Source: Planctomycetota bacterium
Lineage (GTDB): Bacteria > Planctomycetota > Phycisphaerae > Tepidisphaerales > Tepidisphaeraceae
Length of the DNA: 64,000 bases
Assembly: GCA_023417885.1 (NCBI GenBank)
Contig: JAEZED010000069.1
Coordinates: 24,420-88,419 of the forward strand
Direction of reading: 5' to 3'
Positions 16,886-24,615 of this stretch are shown here, piece after piece. The notes below the pieces were generated by a model. The model ran no database searches. It was not told where the DNA came from and saw only the letters and a list, made by a program, of their open reading frames with translations. Position 1 is the stretch's first letter. The number at the start of each line of letters is the position of its first letter. A program made the translations under genes and the position numbers.

Positions 16886-16927
16886 GGCTTGTTTGGCCTT
16901 GTTTGGGCTACTTCGGGCTTGTTTGGA
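16859..16927. repeat. Iteron-like CTTGTTTGG repeats
   Basis: CTTGTTTGG occurs directly at 16888-16896, 16898-16906 and 16918-16926 (steps of 10 and 20 bases, about one and two helical turns). Its complement CCAAACAAG lies at 16862-16870. AGCCCAAACAAG (16859-16870) can pair with CTTGTTTGGGCT (16898-16909). The cluster spans the end of the ATPase gene and the gap before the next gene. It could be origin iterons or a regulatory hairpin. Confidence 0.65.
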
Positions 16928-16948
16928 TGTTTTGGGAGACCCCCAAAG

Positions 16949-17569
16949 ATGGCCGAAACCTATCACATCACGTTCATCCCCGAGCCTGGCGACGACCGCC
17001 CCGCTGGCGTCCGCGTTCGCCAGATGCTCAAGGACGCCTTCAGGCGCCACCGGCTGCGTTGCGTGGCCGTGGATGGTAGCGTCGCGCAGGAGCCGCCGGA
17101 GGCAGGAGAGGCGGCAGACGGGGCGAAAGCGGCAGGAGGGGCCGCTGTGGCGCCTCTAGTTTCCCCTGAAGGCAATTCCGAAACGCGACGCCAGCGGGAA
17201 CTGCCGGGTCGCACCTGTGCCAGTAGTTGTGACACGCGCGAAATCATCCTCGCCGGCATCGCGTCCGACCTCGCCTTTTGGGGCTCACGCGAGCGCTTCG
17301 AGGAGCTAAACGGCCTGGCCCGCAAGACGGCCGGCCGTGACTTCGAGCGATGCCAGCGAGCCCGCCTCGCCTGTGCTGTCGAATACGACCCGCGGCAATG
17401 GCTGGGCTACCCGCCGACCGCCGCCGACCGCCAGCGATTCAGCCGCGAGCTATCACGGATGGAGGCGGATGGCCTGGTGGAGCGCCTCTACGGGAACACC
17501 GGCACCCGATGCACGCACGTCCGCCTGCTGGCGCTGCCGACCGACTTCAACCGCGGAGGCCTGGAGTGA
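16949..17569 (+). CDS. Hypothetical element protein, possible C-terminal winged helix
   Basis: A 206-residue protein starting MAETYHITFIPEPGDDRP. The longer frame to 16889 would begin inside the repeat cluster and is disfavoured. The middle is alanine/glycine-rich and low complexity. The last 60 residues (TAADRQRFSRELSRMEADGL, then VERLY) resemble a winged-helix domain of replication-initiation or phage control proteins. It is coupled by GTGA to the zinc-ribbon gene. A role near the ATPase and repeats is plausible but not demonstrated. Confidence 0.6.
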   Translation: MAETYHITFIPEPGDDRPAGVRVRQMLKDAFRRHRLRCVAVDGSVAQEPPEAGEAADGAKAAGGAAVAPLVSPEGNSETRRQRELPGRTCASSCDTREIILAGIASDLAFWGSRERFEELNGLARKTAGRDFERCQRARLACAVEYDPRQWLGYPPTAADRQRFSRELSRMEADGLVERLYGNTGTRCTHVRLLALPTDFNRGGLE

Positions 17570-17838
17570 GCAAGCCGCGAGACTTGCGTGCCCGTCGGCC
17601 GTGGACGCCGCCCGTTCCACAGTATGACCGGGAATACCCGGTTGTGCGGGTGACGAAGCCGCGATGCCCGCAATGCGGCTCGCCGAATCACCGGCTAATC
17701 CGCACGCACTATCGGAGCGAGGCACTGACAGTCCAGCGTCGCGAGTGCCGTGTTTGCCGCCTCATCTTCTACGTGCAGGCGTGGAGCGGCGGCGCCACCG
17801 AGAAACCACTGAGGCGCGCGAAGCGGAATCTCGGGTAG
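17566..17838 (+). CDS. Small zinc-ribbon protein
   Basis: A 90-residue basic protein starting at GTG 17566 in overlap with the previous stop. Two cysteine pairs, CPQCGS and CRVCRL, about 35 residues apart form a zinc ribbon. The basic C-terminus suggests nucleic-acid binding. Similar small ribbons occur in phage and mobile elements. The specific target is unknown. Confidence 0.7.
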   Translation: MSKPRDLRARRPWTPPVPQYDREYPVVRVTKPRCPQCGSPNHRLIRTHYRSEALTVQRRECRVCRLIFYVQAWSGGATEKPLRRAKRNLG

Positions 17839-17900
17839 GCACAAATCTGCCAACCCGATTCACACCGAAGGTTATCCGGTATTCGGAAAAGCCGAACAGG

Positions 17901-19916
17901 ATGGGAACGGGCGGCGATACTGAATGTAACGAAATGCAGACTCTAACACTCCGAGCACCTGCGACGGTTCAACTGAACGCGCGAGGCACGAAGCCAGCGA
18001 CGGCAACGATGCTCGCTTACGGCGGCGGGCCGATGCGCCCGCACACCACAGCGAAGCTGAAGCATCCGCTGGTCGTTGACCTTGCCGGCACCACCCTGCC
18101 GGATTCGTTCCCGCTGCACGCCGACCACGACACGCGCCTCGACGGCATCGCCGGACACGGCCGCGCTGCCGTGAGCGACGGCAAGCTCTATGCCGAAGGA
18201 ACGATCTCCCGCACGTCAACCGCGGGGAGCAAGATCCTCAGCCTTCACGGCGACGGATTCCGCTTTCAGGCGAGCGTCGGGATGGATTTCACCGCGGCCG
18301 AGTTCATCGCCGACGGGAAGACCGTTCACGTCAACGGCCGCACGCTCGCCGGCCCCCTCTTTGTCATTCGCGCGTCCACGCTGAAGGAGATCAGCCTGGT
18401 ATCCATCGGCGCCGACGCTGAAGCCACTGTTTCAATCGCCGCAAGCCGCGGCAAAGGAAAAGCAATGCCGTTCCACAAGAACCGCGGCGAGGGCGACCCC
18501 GCCGCCGAAGACACGCTCCAAGCAATCGAAGCAGCCGCCGAGGAGCCCGGCCGCATCCTTCGAGTCGAGGCCGACGGGCGGATCGTGCGTGGCGAGCCCG
18601 AGCGTATCGAGCGCCCCACCACGCCGACCGAGGCAGCGATGCTGGAGGCCAAGCGCATCGCGAAGGTTCAGGCGCTCACCGCCGGATATCCCGACATCAC
18701 GGCACAGGCGATTGCCGACGACTGGAGCATCGGCCGCGTGCAACAGCGGATGGAGCTCGAGAAGCTCAAGGCCGAGCGCCGTCCCGCTCCCGCCGGGATC
18801 TACGGATCCCGCGCTCAACAGGTCAAGCCTCAGGCCATCATCGAAGCCGCTCTGCTGCGCCGCGTGGGCCTGGAGGAGGTGGCCGAGAAGTCCCTGGGCG
18901 AGGCGGCGCTTGCCGCGTCCTACGGGATGGAGCACACGATGGACCTTGTCCGGCTGGCGATGGTCAGCGAAGGCCGCGAGTGCGCCGGCATGTCCCGCCA
19001 GGAGTTGGCCGCCGCCGGCTTCTCCACGATGAGCCTCCCCAACGCGCTGTCCAACGTGGCCGGCAAGATGCTCATCGAGGCGTACACCGAGGCACCATCC
19101 ACATGGCAGGCGTTCGCCGCGAAGCGCACCGCGAACAACTTCCACGAGAAGAAGGACATCCGCCCCTCGACGCTGGGCTCGCTTGACCAGTTGGCGCCGG
19201 ACGGAGAGATCAGGCACGCGACGATTGACGAGTCCACGTACACGTTCTCCGTCGCGACGTTCGCGAAGATGCTCCGCATCACCCGCAAGGATCTCATCAA
19301 CGACGACATCGGCTACTTCCAGCAGATCGCCGAGAGCTTCGGGCGCAACGCCCGCCGCAAGCTCAACGACCTGGTGTACGGGACGCTGCTGAACGCCGGA
19401 AGCCACTTCCACACCAACAACGGCAACCTTCTCACGGGTGCCGATAGCGCCCTGAGCATCGACTCCCTCACGGCTGCCGTGCAGGCGATGATGACGCAGC
19501 GCGACGCCGAGGGCAACGACCTCGACCTCTCGCCCGCCGTGCTGGTCGTCCCGCCGGAGCTTCGCGAGTTGGCCATGCAGATCATCAACTCGTCGGAGGT
19601 CCGCGACGGCGGCGCCACTGGCATCTATGGCACCGGCAACGTTCACCACAAGGCACTTACGCTCGCCGTGGAGCCGCGCCTGTCGAATACCGACAAGTTC
19701 AGCGAGGCCAGCGCCACGGCCTGGTACCTGTTCGGCTCACCGGCCACCGTGCCGATGAGCGTGGCGTTCCTCGACGGCAAGCAGGAGCCGACCGTCGAAT
19801 ACTTCGGTCTCGACAGCGACCCGAGCACGCTGGGCGCGACGTGGCGCGTGTATCACGACTTCGGATCGGCGATGGCCGACCCGAAGGCCGCCGTCAAGTC
19901 CACCGGAACCGCCTAA
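17901..19916 (+). CDS. Prohead protease / major capsid protein fusion
   Basis: Phage head protein with the maturation protease joined to the capsid subunit. The N-terminal domain (about residues 10-190) has FPLHADHDTRLDGIAGHGRA and FQASVGMDF, typical of phage prohead proteases. A linker and scaffold-like region rich in Glu/Ala follows. The C-terminal half (about 370-670) has the HK97-fold capsid pattern (ALSNVAGKMLIEAY, FAKMLRITRKDLINDDIGYF, RRKLNDLVYGTLL). The start is uncertain: ATG 17901 is used, ATG 17934 is the alternative, and neither has a strong ribosome-binding site. A strong hairpin follows the stop. Confidence 0.88.
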   Translation: MGTGGDTECNEMQTLTLRAPATVQLNARGTKPATATMLAYGGGPMRPHTTAKLKHPLVVDLAGTTLPDSFPLHADHDTRLDGIAGHGRAAVSDGKLYAEGTISRTSTAGSKILSLHGDGFRFQASVGMDFTAAEFIADGKTVHVNGRTLAGPLFVIRASTLKEISLVSIGADAEATVSIAASRGKGKAMPFHKNRGEGDPAAEDTLQAIEAAAEEPGRILRVEADGRIVRGEPERIERPTTPTEAAMLEAKRIAKVQALTAGYPDITAQAIADDWSIGRVQQRMELEKLKAERRPAPAGIYGSRAQQVKPQAIIEAALLRRVGLEEVAEKSLGEAALAASYGMEHTMDLVRLAMVSEGRECAGMSRQELAAAGFSTMSLPNALSNVAGKMLIEAYTEAPSTWQAFAAKRTANNFHEKKDIRPSTLGSLDQLAPDGEIRHATIDESTYTFSVATFAKMLRITRKDLINDDIGYFQQIAESFGRNARRKLNDLVYGTLLNAGSHFHTNNGNLLTGADSALSIDSLTAAVQAMMTQRDAEGNDLDLSPAVLVVPPELRELAMQIINSSEVRDGGATGIYGTGNVHHKALTLAVEPRLSNTDKFSEASATAWYLFGSPATVPMSVAFLDGKQEPTVEYFGLDSDPSTLGATWRVYHDFGSAMADPKAAVKSTGTA

Positions 19917-19955
19917 TCCCCTGCGGCGGGCCGTGCTTCGGCGCGCGTCCGCACC

Positions 19956-19995
19956 GGCCCGGCGGGGCCTGGACTACACCCCGCCGGGCCTTCCC
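19956..19995 (+). terminator. Strong hairpin after the capsid gene
   Basis: A perfect 12-bp stem, GGCCCGGCGGGG (19956-19967) with its complement (19979-19990), and an 11-base loop. Only a short TT follows, so termination may be partial. Placed to lower expression downstream of the capsid gene. Confidence 0.6.
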
Positions 19996-20102
19996 GAAAT
20001 TCATTGCGCGCGTGTTCCCCCGTTTCCCCGTCCCGTGCCTGGTCGGCGGGGGGCGGGGGGCACGGAAGGCGCAAAGTCCCACCAACGTCGAAGGAACCCC
20101 CA

Positions 20103-20594
20103 ATGAAGCGCACGCAGTTCAATAGCAAGAGCGGCAAGGTCTACGACCTGGCCCTGGACATCACGAAGGTGAAGGCCGTTCAGAAGCATTGCGGCGTGAA
20201 CCTCAACGAGCTTGCCACCGCCGCCCCCGTTCTCGGAAGCGATGTCGTGAAGCTGGTTGACACCCTCTGGCTCATCTGCCGGGCGCAGGCCGAGGCGCTG
20301 GAGGTGGACGACGAGACCTTCGGCCGCGACTTCGACGGCGACTCCATCGAGGCCGCATCGACCGCCCTGATGTACGCGATGGCCGAATGGACGAGCAGCG
20401 ATCGCCGGGAGCAGGCCGTCGCCTTCGTGGACAAGATGGTCGGGCATCAAAAGGCGCTGGCGAAAGCGGCGACCGAGGCGCTGGAGAGCGGTTCGGTTGA
20501 CGCCGCCCTGGACGCGCAGCTTCAGGCCTTTACCGGCACGTTCAGCAAGCTGCGGGCGGCGACGGCGCCCGTTGCCAGCAAGCTCATCAACTAA
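20103..20594 (+). CDS. Probable tail assembly chaperone
   Basis: A 163-residue, mostly helical protein starting at ATG 20103 behind a GAAGGAA site. It begins MKRTQFNSKSGKVYDLALDI. No confident motif is present. It precedes the tape measure gene by 12 bases, the position that tail assembly chaperones occupy in tailed phages. Its size and composition fit. The call rests on gene order. No slippery frameshift extension was found. Confidence 0.5.
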   Translation: MKRTQFNSKSGKVYDLALDITKVKAVQKHCGVNLNELATAAPVLGSDVVKLVDTLWLICRAQAEALEVDDETFGRDFDGDSIEAASTALMYAMAEWTSSDRREQAVAFVDKMVGHQKALAKAATEALESGSVDAALDAQLQAFTGTFSKLRAATAPVASKLIN

Positions 20595-20606
20595 CTGGAG
20601 TGGCGC

Positions 20607-22694
20607 ATGGCAGCATCCGGCCAACAAGGCATCCGCGCCGGCCGCGCGTTCGTGGAGTTGACGGCCGACGATTCAATGCTCCGCGCGGGCCTGCGCCGGG
20701 CGCAGCGACACATCCAGATGTTCGGGGCGTCGCTCAGCAAGATCGGCGCCTCGTTCATGCGGTTCGGCAGCATCGCCACCGCCGCCGTCTCCGGAATGCT
20801 GGCGCCGCTGGGGCTGGCCGTTCGGGAAGCATCGAACCTCCAGGAGACGATCAACCGATTCGACGCCATCTTCGGCGAGAACGCGGAAGCGGTGGAGGAA
20901 TGGGCGCAGCGAACCAGTGACGCCGTGGGACGCTTCCGCGGAGACCTTCAGACGGCGCTTTCCGAGTTCGGCGGATTCTTCACCGGCCTGGGGTTCGACC
21001 CGCAGCAGACGGCGGACATGAGCAAGCGGCTCACCGCCCTCGCCCTCGACTTCGCGTCGTTCAACAACATGTCCGACGAGGAAGCCACGGGCCGGTTCAT
21101 CAGCGCGCTATCCGGCTCCGCTGAAGTCCTCGACCGCTTCGGCATCAACGCGAAGCAGGCCGCCATCGACGCCGAACTGCTGCGGATGGGATTCGAAGGC
21201 GGCGCCGCCGCCGCGACCGAAGCGCAGAAAGCGATCGCCCGCCTGAACATCATCATGCGGGCCATGACCGATCAGGGCGCCGTCGGCGACGCCGAGAAGA
21301 CCGCCGGCAGCTTCACCAACAGGCTGAAGGCCGCGCAGTCGGCGGTGAAGGAGTTCGCGGCATCCGTCGGCGAGCCGCTGTTGAGCCCGCTGGCGAAGCT
21401 GCTGGGGCGGTTCGCCGGGGTCTCGCGCCTCATTGCCGGGTTCGTGCGGCAGAACCCCGCCATCGTCACGACGTTTGCCACCGTGGGCGCCGGGGCGCTG
21501 GCCCTGTCCGCGGCAATCTTCGGCATCGGCGTGAGCCTCAAGCTGGCAGGGTTCGCCCTCTCCGGCTTCGCCGGGCTCCTGGGCCTGGCCGCGAAGACGC
21601 TGGGCCTGATCGGCGCCGCCGTCGCCTTCCTCGTTAGCCCGCTGGGCCTGGTGACGGCCGCCGTGGTCGGCCTGGGCGCCGCGTTCCTGACGCTCACCAC
21701 GCCGGGACGCGCCGTCGTCGCGTTCCTCATGGAGCAGTTCGGGATGCTGGCCGCATTCTTCCAGCGCGTCTGGGGAGGCATCCGCGACGCCATCGCCGGG
21801 GGCGATCTTAAGCTGGCCGGCGAAGTCGCGATGGCCGGCCTGCGCGTCGCGTGGGAGCGTGGGACGCTGGAGCTTCGGAAGGTATGGGAGGGCCTGAAGG
21901 GCGCCGTGCTGAAGACGTGGGAGGGGCTCGTTCACGGCTTGCTGGCCGCGTGGGAGCACGTGGTCTATGGCGTCTCGACCGCGTGGACGGAGACCGTGGC
22001 GGGCATGAAGAAGCTGTGGGCCGACTTCTCCGAGGGCCTGAAGTCCGCGTGGGAAATCACCATCAACTGGACGAGCAAGCGAGCCATCGACGCGATGCAG
22101 CTTGCCGGGGAGCTGACCCCCGAGGAAGCCGAGCAGGCGAAGGCCGACCTTCAGCGGGACAGCGACGCCCGCCTGTCCGGGATCGTGGACGAGAGCGCCC
22201 GCGCCCGCCGGGAGGCAGAGCAGCAACGGGCCGACCGCCGGCAGGAGATCGACCGCGAGTTTGAACGCAACCTGTCCGCCATCGGACAAGCCTTCGAGGA
22301 TGCCATCCGTGCCATCGACGCCGCGGGCGCCGAGAAGCTTCGGCAGTCGCAGGCCGAGCTTGACCAGGCTCGCCGGAACCTGGAGGAAGCGATCGCCGAA
22401 GCGCGACGGACGCGCGAAAAGAGCATCGTGGAGGAAGTCTTCGGCAGCCGCGGCGCGGGCGGGCGCGACGTGACGCTAGCGGACGCCGCCGCCGCTGTTG
22501 AGCGCAACGTGACGAGCATGGCCGACCGCCTCGACGGGACGGGAACCTTCGAGAAGTCGAGCCTGGGGCAGATCTTCGGCACCAACGACGCCACAAAGCG
22601 GAAGCTGGACGAGCAGGCCAAGACGCAGGCCGAGATCCTGCGCCTGCTCAACCGGGCGCTGCCGGAGATCGCCAGGGGCGCAGCCTTCGGATGA
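20607..22694 (+). CDS. Phage tail tape measure protein
   Basis: A 695-residue tape measure protein, which sets tail length and assists DNA entry. The N-terminal part (about 1-250) has the conserved TMP region (LRRAQRHIQMFGASLSKIGA, RFISALSGSAEVLDRFGI). A central hydrophobic segment (about 290-370) has several Ala/Gly/Leu-rich stretches, and the C-terminal half is long charged helix (ARREAEQQRADRRQEIDREF). At about 700 residues it implies a tail of around 100 nm by the usual relation. Its stop overlaps the next frame's ATG. Confidence 0.9.
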   Translation: MAASGQQGIRAGRAFVELTADDSMLRAGLRRAQRHIQMFGASLSKIGASFMRFGSIATAAVSGMLAPLGLAVREASNLQETINRFDAIFGENAEAVEEWAQRTSDAVGRFRGDLQTALSEFGGFFTGLGFDPQQTADMSKRLTALALDFASFNNMSDEEATGRFISALSGSAEVLDRFGINAKQAAIDAELLRMGFEGGAAAATEAQKAIARLNIIMRAMTDQGAVGDAEKTAGSFTNRLKAAQSAVKEFAASVGEPLLSPLAKLLGRFAGVSRLIAGFVRQNPAIVTTFATVGAGALALSAAIFGIGVSLKLAGFALSGFAGLLGLAAKTLGLIGAAVAFLVSPLGLVTAAVVGLGAAFLTLTTPGRAVVAFLMEQFGMLAAFFQRVWGGIRDAIAGGDLKLAGEVAMAGLRVAWERGTLELRKVWEGLKGAVLKTWEGLVHGLLAAWEHVVYGVSTAWTETVAGMKKLWADFSEGLKSAWEITINWTSKRAIDAMQLAGELTPEEAEQAKADLQRDSDARLSGIVDESARARREAEQQRADRRQEIDREFERNLSAIGQAFEDAIRAIDAAGAEKLRQSQAELDQARRNLEEAIAEARRTREKSIVEEVFGSRGAGGRDVTLADAAAAVERNVTSMADRLDGTGTFEKSSLGQIFGTNDATKRKLDEQAKTQAEILRLLNRALPEIARGAAFG

Positions 22695-22705
22695 TGGAGG
22701 GCCTG

Positions 22706-23564
22706 ATGCAGAAGTTCCCGAGAGCCAAGACGGGCGACCCGCTGCGCATTCCAGCGTCGTCGTGGAACGGCGCGATGGAGGCGGCTGAGGCGCATGCGCG
22801 GGATCGCATCCCCTCCGGCGCCGGGCCGGACGAGCGGAGCGGCTGGGATCGCATCATCATCAAGGCGTCCCCGACGAAAGACGGCAGTAACTACCGCTGG
22901 ACGTACACCGCCCGGCGGTGCGCCCGCACCGGCCCCTTCGACTACTCGGAACTCACCGGCGAGCCCACGTTCAAGGCATACAACCTCCTTGAGGCCGACA
23001 ACGACAATGGGAGCGGCGAAACGCTTAGCGGGATGCCGGTGGATGAGCAGATGTCCGCCGTCCTGCCGATCGAGGAGGGCACGAAGACGTGGGCGATTCG
23101 CACTCGCGCGACCGACGGGACGATCGCCTACGAGTTTGCCATTCCGAACTGCCCGGACATCGACTGCACGGGCGACGGCGGCACGAATGCGACACCGCCG
23201 GCTACTCCGACGGGCCTACTACAAGGCGCAGGCCGTGGACACCGCCGGGAACGCGAGCCCGCTGGGCGCCGAGTTAGAAGCATCCACCCTGCCGCGGCCG
23301 AACGCCCCGACCAGCTTCGGAGCGATCGCCGTCGGCGCCGGGTCTGCGACGTTCAACTGGACGGCGCCCGCGGGCAGCGTGGACTTCTACCGAATCTTCT
23401 ACAGCGTCACCTCCGGCGGCCCGTACACGCTCGCCGAGGACAACATCGTCGGCACGGGCGCCAGCGTCACGCTTCCGCCCGGGACGCTCTACTGCGTCTG
23501 CCGGGCGGTTCTCGACGGCATCGAGTCAGCCGACAGCAACGAAGACCAGGTGGAGGTGCTGTAA
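22706..23564 (+). pseudogene. Fibronectin-III-type phage structural protein, internally deleted and frameshifted
   Basis: The first frame codes about 170 residues, from MQKFPRAKTGDPLRIPASSW to ATPPATPTGL, ending where an Fn3 domain should begin. The homologous continuation AYYKAQAVDTAGNASPLG, typical of the end of an Fn3 domain, appears in the next frame at about 23214, followed by a second Fn3-like domain to the TAA at 23562-23564. The missing 60 or so residues plus the frame change indicate an internal deletion near 23211-23220 rather than a simple one-base error. ATG 22706 follows GGAGGG; ATG 22691 overlaps the tape measure stop. Probably a tail or surface protein, now inactive. Confidence 0.75.
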
Positions 23565-23736
23565 CGCGCGCCACGTCGCCGGTCCTACAGATTTCTGTAC
23601 CACCGCCCCGCCACAGCGCGCGCACAGGCGACGTTCCCGCCCCTGGGCGGCCCGTGACCCTTCCAACCGGCTCCGACGCCACAGCGGCGAAGGAAACCGC
23701 CCCTGGCGCAATTTTGCCTCCCCGCTGGCCACCTGT

Positions 23737-23758
23737 CCCCGCAGGCCCGGCGGGTTTT
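23737..23758 (+). terminator. Terminator at the right end of the element
   Basis: CCCGC/GCGGG stem (23738-23742 with 23750-23754) followed by TTTT on the plus strand, after the last element gene. It would stop element transcription before the tRNA. Confidence 0.5.
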
Positions 23759-23773
23759 CGTTTCTGGCCCGAC

Positions 23774-23792
23774 GTTGCGCCGACGTTGCGCC
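23774..23792 (+). promoter_or_regulatory. Candidate integrase arm-type sites, right
   Basis: GTTGCGCC at 23774-23781 and 23785-23792, the same sequence, orientation and 11-base step as the left pair (12451-12469). Located 80 bases inside the right attachment repeat. Confidence 0.5.
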
Positions 23793-23810
23793 ACCCCGTT
23801 CGCGGCAACG

Positions 23811-23835
23811 AAAAGGCCCGCCATCGAGGCGGGCC
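23811..23835 (-). terminator. Element-supplied terminator for tRNA-Tyr
   Basis: On the minus strand an 8-bp stem (halves 23828-23835 and 23815-23822, GGCCCGCC/GGCGGGCC) with a 5-base loop is followed by TTTT. It lies 38 bases beyond the tRNA 3' end. It belongs to the element and replaces the displaced host terminator at 12228-12250. Confidence 0.75.
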
Positions 23836-23871
23836 GGATCGTCGCGAAAACCCTAATAAAACCGGGCTTCT

Positions 23872-23924
23872 ATGGGAGCGGCTGGATTCGAACCAGCGAA
23901 GGCAGAGCCACCTGATTTACAGTC
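23872..23924 (-). repeat. Right attachment repeat (in tRNA-Tyr 3' half)
   Basis: The second copy of the 53-base direct repeat. It restores the 3' half of the tRNA-Tyr gene, so tRNA function survives integration. Confidence 0.93.
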
Positions 23925-23954
23925 AGGCCCGTTTGTCCACTTCGGTACACTCCC
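23873..23954 (-). tRNA. tRNA-Tyr (GTA)
   Basis: An 82-nt class II tRNA. The acceptor stem GGGAGTG pairs with CGCTCCC (one G-U), with discriminator A. The anticodon stem CCTGA/TCAGG encloses loop CTGTAAA with anticodon GTA. A long variable arm (TGGCTCTGCCTTC) is present, as in bacterial tRNA-Tyr. The T arm is GCTGG-TTCGAAT-CCAGC. The 3' CCA is not encoded. Its 3' half is provided by the integrated element. Confidence 0.95.
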
Positions 23955-24615
23955 GATTTCGTGCCGCGATTCTACGCCGGGCCAGGGGCAAGTCTACCCG
24001 GTCGACCGGGCGCCACGCGGCACTTGTTGGTACCCCGGACCGGGGCGGCCGGTTCGGTTGCGCACCAGGTCCGATGCATGTCCAGACAGGCTGGGCGCCT
24101 GCGGGATCTGACGGCGAGCCTGTCGATTGGGATGCCGACGCCGCCGGATCGGCTCGCGACCTTGCCGGGATGGAGCGGAAGGATGTCGAGTCGGGCCGGA
24201 AGGATGTCGGAAAGAGGCAAGTAGTCGTCGTTTCGGGGAATGCTGACGTCGCCTTGGCCAAAGCCGACGTCATGTTGCGGGATCTCGACGTCGCTTCGCG
24301 CCTTTCGGATGTCGGTTTGCCCAATTCCGACATCCATTTCGGCCAAACCGACATCCTTTCGGCGCGAACCGACATCCTTCCGCGCCCGATAAGCAGCCGC
24401 AATCGGCGGTTACGCGCGGGAAAAACGCATCACGCATGCCGGAGACGCCTCGAGGATCGCCGCAGCGCGATAACCGGCGGCGGAACGCTCAAGCCGCGCA
24501 TCGGATCGTTCGATCAGACAGAGGTTGCCCGGTGACCGCGTGTGCGAGCACGCTTTCGCAGCGCATCCACGCTCGCGCAGGTGGGACTCTCGGTCAGGTG
24601 TTCGACTGACGCTCC
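23955..24615. other. Gene-poor stretch between tRNA-Tyr and the DUF885 gene
   Basis: About 660 bases. It should contain the tRNA promoter near 23955-24010 and holds the 21-nt array at 24181-24390. I see no convincing gene: open frames here owe their length to the 21-base periodicity. Confidence 0.6.
24181..24390. repeat. 21-nt periodic array 1
   Basis: Ten near-palindromic cores (GGATGTCG, CGACGTCG, CGACATCC and variants) start at exactly 21-base steps from 24181 to 24370. Early units carry mostly GGATGTC or GACGTC and the last three carry CGACATCC. The switch at 24307-24335 forms a perfect 9-bp hairpin (GGATGTCGG/CCGACATCC). Because 21 is a multiple of 3, several frames stay open, with heptapeptides such as xxxDVxx, but no start or codon evidence supports a gene. 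Confidence 0.9.

Larger units (their letters stand above)
12268..23924 (+). mobile_element. Integrated phage-derived element in tRNA-Tyr (about 11.6 kb)
   Basis: Bounded by 53-bp direct repeats derived from tRNA-Tyr, with a tyrosine-recombinase gene just inside the left repeat. All called genes read rightward: integrase, two coupled hypotheticals, an excisionase-like protein, small proteins, an AAA ATPase, a zinc-ribbon protein, a prohead protease-capsid fusion, a probable tail chaperone, a tape measure protein and a broken fibronectin-type gene. No terminase, portal, tail tube, baseplate or lysis gene is recognisable. It is either a prophage remnant after deletions or a satellite-like element depending on a helper phage. 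The internal deletion in its last gene favours decay. Confidence 0.9.

Noticed and set aside
24181..24390. CRISPR array
   Set aside because: Repeats are only 7-9 bases, vary and invert, the intervals are short and no cas genes are nearby.
23972..24402. Heptapeptide-repeat proteins read from array 1
   Set aside because: Several frames on both strands are open only because the period is 21; no ribosome-binding site or codon bias favours one.
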